From: Actinomycetes bacterium
Lineage (GTDB): Bacteria > Actinomycetota > Actinomycetes > Actinomycetales > Microbacteriaceae
DNA: 6,891 bases
Assembly (NCBI GenBank): GCA_023421635.1
Contig: JAEZSU010000254.1
Span: forward strand, 1-6,891
Reading direction: 5' to 3'
A program made the position numbers and the translations under genes. This document shows, piece after piece, positions 1 to 3,894 of this stretch. The stretch's first letter is position 1, and the number at the start of each line of letters is the position of its first letter. Under the pieces are notes generated by a model that saw only the letters and a list, made by a program, of their open reading frames with translations, was not told where the DNA came from and did not search any database.

Positions 1-83
1 CTCCAGGCGTGCATCTGAGGCAAGTCGACAGGAGGGGTGCGGCGGCGGAGACGTCGTTGCCGCAGCGGCACGACGGCGGGGGC

Positions 84-133
84 GCGGAGACGCGGGGGCG
101 GCGGAGACGCGGGGGCGCGGAGACGCGGGGGCG
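84..133. repeat. G-rich tandem repeat, three 17-bp copies
   Basis: The 17-mer GCGGAGACGCGGGGGCG occurs three times with no mismatch, at 84-100, 101-117 and 117-133; the last two share one G. A degenerate start of a fourth copy (GCGGAGACG) is at 44-52. The array ends just before the stop codon of the nucleotidyltransferase gene at 138-140, so it lies immediately 3' of that gene. Nothing else is recognisable in positions 1-137. The runs of five G could slip during replication, so copy number may vary between strains. No function can be assigned. Confidence 0.85.
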
Positions 134-137
134 GGGG

Positions 138-704
138 CTAGCGGCGGTCGATGTCCTCGCCGGACCACAGGTCGCCGCACTCCACGCGGACGGCACCCTG
201 CGCGCGGAGGTACGACCCCGCGCCGCGATCACCGGTGAGCGCGGCCGCGAGCGGTGCCCAGTGGTCACGGCCGATGAGCACGGGATGCCCGGGCCGCCCG
301 CCGTACTCGGCCTGCGCCAGCGCATCGGGCGCCGAATGTGCGCGGATGCGGGCGACCGCCGCATCCGGGAGGTCCGGGGTGTCCACGGTCACGACGATGA
401 GCGCCTCGGCATCCGTTCCCTCGGCCGCGCGGAGGCCGGCACGGACGGATGCGGCGAGCCCCTCGGACCAGTCCGCCACCCGCACCGGCGTCGCACCTGC
501 GGGAACGAGCGCGGTGACCTCGTCGGCCGCCGCGCCCACCGCGACGAAGACCGGGTCGCAGCCTGCTGCCTGCAGGGTCGCGACCGCGAGCTGCACCCAC
601 GGCACGCCGCCGGCGTCGCGGGCGAGCCCCTTGGGGCCGCCGAAACGCGTGCCCGCACCGGCGGCGAGCACGAGTCCTGCGGTCTGCGCGCGCCCGGGTG
701 CCAT
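138..704 (-). CDS. MobA/MocA-like nucleotidyltransferase (molybdenum cofactor maturation)
   Basis: This 188-residue cytoplasmic protein has the GT-A nucleotidyltransferase fold of MobA/MocA enzymes, which join CTP or GTP to molybdopterin to give the dinucleotide cofactor. The signature loop LAAGAGTRFGGPK is at residues 13-25 and binds the NTP. W79-SEGLAASVRAGL is the family WxxG...S...GL segment. D108 in VTVDTPDLP is the likely metal-binding Asp, and GRPGHPVLIG (136-145) with GDRGAGSYL (158-166) forms the usual C-terminal half. The length fits MocA (about 190-200). I chose the ATG at 704 because the conserved fold begins a few residues later; a start at 734 would add ten residues and run into the divergent gene. 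Its neighbours (XdhC, Mo hydroxylase) support a role in making the cytosine dinucleotide form of the cofactor, but CTP versus GTP preference cannot be read from sequence. Family is confident; the exact reaction is inferred. Confidence 0.88.
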   Translation of the reverse strand: MAPGRAQTAGLVLAAGAGTRFGGPKGLARDAGGVPWVQLAVATLQAAGCDPVFVAVGAAADEVTALVPAGATPVRVADWSEGLAASVRAGLRAAEGTDAEALIVVTVDTPDLPDAAVARIRAHSAPDALAQAEYGGRPGHPVLIGRDHWAPLAAALTGDRGAGSYLRAQGAVRVECGDLWSGEDIDRR

Positions 705-754
705 GATCGCGTCAGCGTAGCGTGCCTGAAACACACGCCGACTACCGTGTCGGC
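705..754. promoter_or_regulatory. Divergent promoter region, possibly leaderless
   Basis: Only 50 bp separate the two preferred start codons. On the plus strand TACCGT (743-748) fits the actinobacterial -10 pattern TANNNT and ends six bases before the ATG at 755, the spacing expected for a leaderless transcript. On the minus strand TACGCT (719-714) fits the same pattern and lies nine bases before the ATG at 704. No good -35 hexamer and no Shine-Dalgarno is visible for either gene. The two promoters would share DNA, so expression may be coupled. TANNNT occurs easily by chance, so confidence is modest. Confidence 0.35.
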
Positions 755-1831
755 ATGCTCGAACTGGCCGCCGACCTCCTCCCGCTGCTCCGCGCGGGCG
801 AGACGGTCGCGGTCGTCACGGTCGCACGGGTCGCCCGGAGCGCCCCCCGCGGCGCGGGCGCGGCGATGGCGGTCACCCGCGACGCCCGGGTCATCGGGTC
901 GATCTCCGGCGGGTGCGTGGAGTCGGATGCGGTCACCCTCGCCGTCGCCGCACTCGCACGCGACCGGGGCTCGAAGTCCCGGCTCGGGTTCAGCGACGAG
1001 CAGGCGTTCGCCGCCGGGCTCGCGTGCGGCGGCTCGATCGACGCGGTCATCAGCGTGCTGCATCCGTCGGACACGGCCGTGCTCGCCGCGCTCGAGGAGG
1101 CCGCGGCCGGACGACGAGCCTCGGTCGCGGTCGTCGCATCGGGCGAGGCCGTCGGGAACGTGGTCGACCCCGTTCTGCTGGACGACCCTCCGCCGGGCGC
1201 GGAGACCTGCATGCTCCGTGAGGCATATGAGGGGGCGGACGTGCTCCTCATCCGCTCGGCGCCTCCCGCTCGCCTCATCCTCCTCGGTGCCGGCGAGCAT
1301 GCGGCCGCGCTCTGCCGGGTCGGTTCCGCCGCCGGATTCGCCGTCACCGTGTGCGACGTCTGGGAGCTGCTCGTCACCCGCGAACGCTTCCCGGCGGCGG
1401 CGGACCTCGTCACCGCGATCCCCGCCGACCATCTCGCCTCACTGGGCGACGACGACATCGACGACCGCACGGCCGTCTGCGTCCTTACGCACGACGTGCG
1501 CCTGGACATCCCGGCGCTGCGCACCGCGCTCCGGATGCCGGTGGGCTTCGTCGGCGCGATGGGCGCCCGCTCCACCGTCGCCCGTCGCGCCCAGCTGCTC
1601 CGCGAGGAGGGCGTCACCGAGCAGGAGCTCGCCCGCCTGCACTCCCCGCTCGGCCTCGACCTCGGCGGGGCGAGCCCCGAACACACGGCGATCGCCGTGC
1701 TCGCCGAGATCATCGCCGTCCGGAACGCGCGGAGCGGCCGCCCGCTCCGCGACGGCGCCGGCCCGCTGCATCCCGGCGCGTCCGCATCCGACACACCGTC
1801 GATCGCCGCGAACGCCTGCGCCCTCGGCTGA
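755..1831 (+). CDS. xdhC: XdhC/CoxI-family molybdenum hydroxylase maturation protein
   Basis: This 358-residue protein belongs to the XdhC/CoxI family. Members bind the Mo cofactor, help replace an oxo ligand with sulfur and hand the cofactor to xanthine dehydrogenase-type enzymes; they are not part of the final enzyme. The N-terminal domain carries RSAPRGAGAAMAV (28-40), GSISGGCVE (48-56, with C54) and CGGSID (91-96). A Rossmann domain follows with LILLGAGEHAAAL (174-186). The C-terminal block contains GFVGAMGARSTVARR (264-278) and LHSPLGLDLGGASPEH (295-310), all family hallmarks. Many relatives have SRRT where this protein has ARST. The last 35 residues look unstructured. I prefer the ATG at 755 because the conserved domain begins at once and a -10-like box lies six bases upstream; a GTG at 722 would add eleven residues. 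The gene diverges from the nucleotidyltransferase and sits about 1.2 kb upstream of the hydroxylase subunits, separated from them by the phosphorylase. Confidence 0.9.
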   Translation: MLELAADLLPLLRAGETVAVVTVARVARSAPRGAGAAMAVTRDARVIGSISGGCVESDAVTLAVAALARDRGSKSRLGFSDEQAFAAGLACGGSIDAVISVLHPSDTAVLAALEEAAAGRRASVAVVASGEAVGNVVDPVLLDDPPPGAETCMLREAYEGADVLLIRSAPPARLILLGAGEHAAALCRVGSAAGFAVTVCDVWELLVTRERFPAAADLVTAIPADHLASLGDDDIDDRTAVCVLTHDVRLDIPALRTALRMPVGFVGAMGARSTVARRAQLLREEGVTEQELARLHSPLGLDLGGASPEHTAIAVLAEIIAVRNARSGRPLRDGAGPLHPGASASDTPSIAANACALG

Positions 1832-1859
1832 GCATCCGTGTCGCAAGCGGTGCTCCCGC

Positions 1860-1925
1860 GAGTGCGCACTCGTTTCGCGAGGGTGCATCCGATCGGGTGT
1901 GCGCTCGCGAAACGGATGCGCACTC
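1860..1925. repeat. 66-bp palindromic intergenic repeat, family 1 copy 1
   Basis: This is an almost symmetric palindrome with no real loop. The outer 21-base arms (1860-1880 and 1905-1925) match with two mismatches, and the centre is CCGATCGG at 1889-1896. The core arm words are CGTTTCGCGA and TCGCGAAACG. It begins 28 bases after the xdhC stop codon. The right arm is followed by GGGGCGGC, also found after copy 2. There is no T-tract, so it is not a classic intrinsic terminator, but its position after a stop codon suits a 3'-end or REP-like element. It could also be a protein-binding palindrome. Confidence 0.85.
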
Positions 1926-2067
1926 GGGGCGGCACTGGCGCCGCAGGCCTCCGCGCCTGAGCCGGCGCCGTCACACGGCTCGTGTACCCTCACCAGCGCG
2001 TGTCCTATCACCATGAGCATCCGCTCAGGGCGGGGACTGCGACGACACCCTCGTCTCAGCACCCACC
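1926..2067 (+). promoter_or_regulatory. Upstream region and probable promoter of the nucleoside phosphorylase
   Basis: The stretch between the palindrome and the Shine-Dalgarno must hold the phosphorylase promoter if the gene is a separate unit. The best -10 candidate is TACCCT at 1985-1990 (TANNNT pattern), with no convincing -35. Two small inverted repeats are visible: GAGCCG/CGGCTC either side of this spot, just upstream of the -10 candidate, and TGAGC-ATCC-GCTCA at 2014-2027. If transcription starts near 1997, the leader would be about 85 bases long. I do not recognise a riboswitch. Confidence 0.3.
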
Positions 2068-2075
2068 AAGGAGGT
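2068..2075 (+). promoter_or_regulatory. Strong ribosome binding site for the nucleoside phosphorylase
   Basis: AAGGAGGT matches the anti-Shine-Dalgarno perfectly and lies six bases before the ATG at 2082. It decides the start: the frame is open far upstream, with another in-frame ATG at 2013, but only 2082 has a ribosome binding site. Confidence 0.85.
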
Positions 2076-2081
2076 AGGTCC

Positions 2082-2849
2082 ATGTCCACACCCGTCGACA
2101 AGTCCCAGGTCGGCCGCGACGCGCGGCAGTACCACATCGGCATCGCGCCCGGCGAGGTCTCCACCGTCGCGCTCCTGCCCGGCGATCCCTTCCGCGTGCC
2201 GTTCGTCGCCGAGTTCCTCACCGACGTGAAGGAGGTCGCGCACAATCGCGAGCACCGCACCATGACCGGCTGGTACAAGGGCCGGCTGATCACGGCGACC
2301 TCCACCGGCATGGGCTGCCCGTCCACCGCGATCGCCGTGGAGGAGCTCGCCCGCGTCGGCGTCACCTCGTTCATCCGCGTCGGCAGCTCCGGCGCGCTGC
2401 AGCCCGGTATCGAACCCGGCGACCTGCTGGTGAGCGAAGGCAGCTTCCGCAACGACGGCACCACTGACGCATACCTGCCGAAGGGCTTCCCCGCCGTTCC
2501 CGACCTCGCCCTCACCGCATCCCTCGACCGGCATGCGAGACGGATCGCCGCGGCGGCCGGCACGAAGTCGTTCACCGGCATCAGCGTGAGCGACGACGCG
2601 TTCTACGCCGAGACCCCGGAGTGGATCGATCAGCTCAACCGCATGGGCATCCTCAACGTCGAGATGGAGGCGTCCGCGATGTACATCGTCGCCCGCCTGC
2701 GCGGCCTGCGCGCCGGGATGGTGTGCGCGTGCTCGAGCAACCTCGTCGATGGCACCTCGCTCTACGACCACAAGAACACCGCGCTGAAGGACGGCTGGAT
2801 GCGGTCGATCGAGGCCGCGCTCGAGACCGCGGTCGAACTCGAGCTGTAA
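2082..2849 (+). CDS. Nucleoside phosphorylase, uridine phosphorylase/PNP superfamily
   Basis: This 255-residue cytoplasmic enzyme cleaves a nucleoside with phosphate to a free base and (deoxy)ribose-1-phosphate. The fold is nucleoside phosphorylase family I. LLPGDPFRVPFVAEFL (31-46) contains the phosphate-binding GDPxR. STGMGCPSTAIAVEEL (74-89) and RVGSSGALQPGIEPGD (99-114, R99 for phosphate) follow, and NVEMEASAMY (192-201) is the ribose-binding VEMEA motif. Overall it looks closest to uridine phosphorylase, as in GALQPGIEPGD and the FPAVPDL stretch at 136-142. In E. coli Udp, however, uracil is held by Gln166 and Arg168 in FYPGQER; the ungapped equivalent here, FYAETPE (174-180), has Thr178 and Glu180. 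The purine-type SD motif late in the protein is also absent (SSNLVDG, 218-224). Base preference is therefore open. The gene has its own ribosome binding site and is bracketed by two copies of one palindrome, which suggests a monocistronic unit. Its place beside xanthine dehydrogenase-type genes suggests nucleoside catabolism. Confidence 0.9.
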   Translation: MSTPVDKSQVGRDARQYHIGIAPGEVSTVALLPGDPFRVPFVAEFLTDVKEVAHNREHRTMTGWYKGRLITATSTGMGCPSTAIAVEELARVGVTSFIRVGSSGALQPGIEPGDLLVSEGSFRNDGTTDAYLPKGFPAVPDLALTASLDRHARRIAAAAGTKSFTGISVSDDAFYAETPEWIDQLNRMGILNVEMEASAMYIVARLRGLRAGMVCACSSNLVDGTSLYDHKNTALKDGWMRSIEAALETAVELEL

Positions 2850-2864
2850 CCCCCCAACCCCCGC

Positions 2865-2930
2865 GAGCGCGCAGCCGTTTCGCGAACGCTTCTCCGATCG
2901 GATGCGCGTTCGCGAAACGGGTGCGCACTC
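2865..2930. repeat. 66-bp palindromic intergenic repeat, family 1 copy 2
   Basis: This is the second copy of the palindrome at 1860-1925, about 80% identical (53 of 66 by eye), with the same length and the same CCGATCGG centre (2894-2901). The outer 21-base arms (2865-2885 and 2910-2930) again match with two mismatches, at different places from copy 1. It begins 15 bases after the phosphorylase stop codon. GGGGCGGG follows, as GGGGCGGC does after copy 1. At the first base inside the arms copy 1 has G:C (1881:1904) and this copy has A:T (2886:2909), so pairing is kept although the bases changed. Confidence 0.85.
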
Positions 2931-2935
2931 GGGGC

Positions 2936-2965
2936 GGGCGGCAGCGGGATGGGCGGCAGCGGGAT
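2936..2965. repeat. 15-bp perfect tandem duplication
   Basis: GGGCGGCAGCGGGAT occurs twice head to tail (2936-2950 and 2951-2965), directly after the palindrome. No function is apparent; it resembles the slippage-prone G-rich repeats at the left end of the window. Confidence 0.8.
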
Positions 2966-2970
2966 GCGGG

Positions 2971-2986
2971 GACCCGGCGACCCGGC
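2971..2986. repeat. 8-bp tandem duplication
   Basis: GACCCGGC occurs twice in a row (2971-2978, 2979-2986), just after the 15-bp duplication. It is a minor repeat in the noncoding gap before the dehydrogenase operon. Confidence 0.6.
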
Positions 2987-3029
2987 GACGCAGCGGTGTG
3001 CGGCACCGGTAACACCCGCGAAACCTCGG

Positions 3030-3064
3030 CTTGCTTGACTGCAAGTGTTCGTGCCGTCAACATT
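3030..3064 (+). promoter_or_regulatory. Candidate promoter/operator of the dehydrogenase operon
   Basis: This spot is less GC-rich than its surroundings and holds overlapping inverted repeats. CTTGC-TTGACT-GCAAG (3030-3045) places a -35-like TTGACT (3035-3040) in the middle of a 16-base dyad. TTGAC (3035-3039) and GTCAA (3056-3060) form a second dyad with a 16-base gap. A weak -10-like CAACAT (3058-3063) lies 17 bases after TTGACT, but it would place the transcript start at the ribosome binding site, so the true -10 may be elsewhere. A repressor site near the operon start is plausible; no regulator gene is in the window. Confidence 0.3.
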
Positions 3065-3065
3065 C

Positions 3066-3072
3066 GGGAGGT
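3066..3072 (+). promoter_or_regulatory. Ribosome binding site of the FAD subunit gene
   Basis: GGGAGGT lies three bases before the GTG at 3076. The spacing is short but acceptable. It selects GTG 3076 over an in-frame ATG at 3031, whose extra 15 residues (Cys-rich, including CKCSC) do not look like the family and which has no ribosome binding site. Confidence 0.6.
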
Positions 3073-3075
3073 CTC

Positions 3076-3894
3076 GTGGACATCACGACCGTCGCGAGCT
3101 ACCGGACTGCCCGGACCCGTGCCGACCTCGCCCTCGGCCCGGGCGAAGTCGTGCTCGCCGGCGGAACCTGGCTCATGAGCGAACCGCAGCCCGACGCCAC
3201 CGGGTTCGTCGATCTCACCCGCCTCGGCTGGGACGAGCTCGCCGTCTCCGACGCAGGCCTGCGCATCGGCGCGACCTGCACGATCGCCCGCCTCGTGGCC
3301 TGGGCCCGTGACGAGGCGCCCGCCGACTGGCGTGCGGCATCGCTCGTGCCGGATGCCGCGAACGCACTGCTGGCATCCTTCAAGATCTGGAACACCGCCA
3401 CCGTGGGCGGCAACATCTGTCGTTCCTTCGCGGCCGCGGGCATGGTCTCGCTCGCGGCGGCACTCGACGGGACCGTCGAGATCTGGACCCCCGACGGCGG
3501 TACGCGCACCCAGGCCGTCGCCGACTTCGTCACCGGCAACGGCACGAACACGCTGGCCCACGGCGAGGTGCTCCGGGCCGTGCACCTTCCCGCATCCGCC
3601 CTCCGGTCCCGCGCGCTGCTGCGCAAGATCGCCCTCGCCGAACTCGGCCGCTCCGGCGCCGTGGTCACCGGACGCGTCGACGAGGACGGCTCGAGCGTCT
3701 TCGTCGTCACCGCCGCGCCGCTGACCCCGACCGTGCTGCGCTTCGCCGCGCTCCCCGCGGCGGACGAGCTCGCCGCCGCCGTCGCCGCGGCATCCGGGTA
3801 TTACACCGACCCGCTCGGCTCGGCCGACTGGCGGCGGGGCGTGAGCGGGGTGCTGGCGGAGCGGATCCGAGCAGAGCTGGAGGCGGACGCGTGA
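3076..3894 (+). CDS. FAD-binding subunit of a xanthine dehydrogenase-family molybdenum hydroxylase
   Basis: This 272-residue subunit is the medium (FAD) chain of a molybdenum hydroxylase, which passes electrons from the Fe-S clusters to FAD and on to an acceptor. VLAGGTWLM (26-34) is the FAD pyrophosphate loop, normally GGTDLL; Trp replaces the usual Asp. NTATVGGNICRSFAAAGM (106-123) is the second FAD loop, usually TVGGNL...PAAD. The C-terminal domain spans about 175-270 (LLRKIALAELGRSGAVVTG, then DPLGSADWRRGVSGVLAERI), typical of the CO dehydrogenase flavoprotein C-terminal fold. The length is near the family's usual 270-295. I see no cluster-binding cysteines, so this short form should carry only FAD. 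The start is the GTG at 3076 with GGGAGGT before it. The gene overlaps the catalytic gene by 4 bases (GTGA), so the two are translationally coupled and are expected to form one complex. The acceptor (NAD or another) cannot be read from sequence. Confidence 0.9.
   Translation: MDITTVASYRTARTRADLALGPGEVVLAGGTWLMSEPQPDATGFVDLTRLGWDELAVSDAGLRIGATCTIARLVAWARDEAPADWRAASLVPDAANALLASFKIWNTATVGGNICRSFAAAGMVSLAAALDGTVEIWTPDGGTRTQAVADFVTGNGTNTLAHGEVLRAVHLPASALRSRALLRKIALAELGRSGAVVTGRVDEDGSSVFVVTAAPLTPTVLRFAALPAADELAAAVAAASGYYTDPLGSADWRRGVSGVLAERIRAELEADA
3879..3883 (+). promoter_or_regulatory. Internal ribosome binding site for the fused catalytic gene
   Basis: GGAGG inside the last codons of the FAD subunit gene lies seven bases before the GTG at 3891. 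It supports the start that overlaps the FAD gene's stop codon. Confidence 0.6.

Noticed and set aside
1..18. Possible 3' end of a plus-strand gene (five codons, then TGA)
   Set aside because: Too short to support; nothing in five residues can be recognised.
84..133. CRISPR array
   Set aside because: The copies abut with no spacers and are only 17 bases long.
1860..1925. Classic intrinsic terminator
   Set aside because: The palindrome has no loop and no T-tract after it. A termination or 3'-end role remains possible but is not shown.
742..1974. Long minus-strand open frame opposite xdhC
   Set aside because: The translation is Ala/Arg/Ser-rich with no recognisable motif, and the opposite strand codes for a clear XdhC protein.
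2013..2081. In-frame upstream ATG that would add 23 residues to the phosphorylase
   Set aside because: The extra residues are Arg-rich and unlike the family, and no ribosome binding site precedes this ATG.
9..2849. One plus-strand open frame of 946 codons that ends with the phosphorylase
   Set aside because: The frame is open only because high GC removes stop codons. Upstream of 2082 it is Arg/Pro/Ser-rich, runs antisense to the nucleotidyltransferase and out of frame with xdhC. A perfect ribosome binding site marks the true start at 2082.
2025..3044. Minus-strand open frame opposite the phosphorylase gene
   Set aside because: It is low-complexity and runs across both palindrome copy 2 and a well supported gene; it is a GC-driven shadow.
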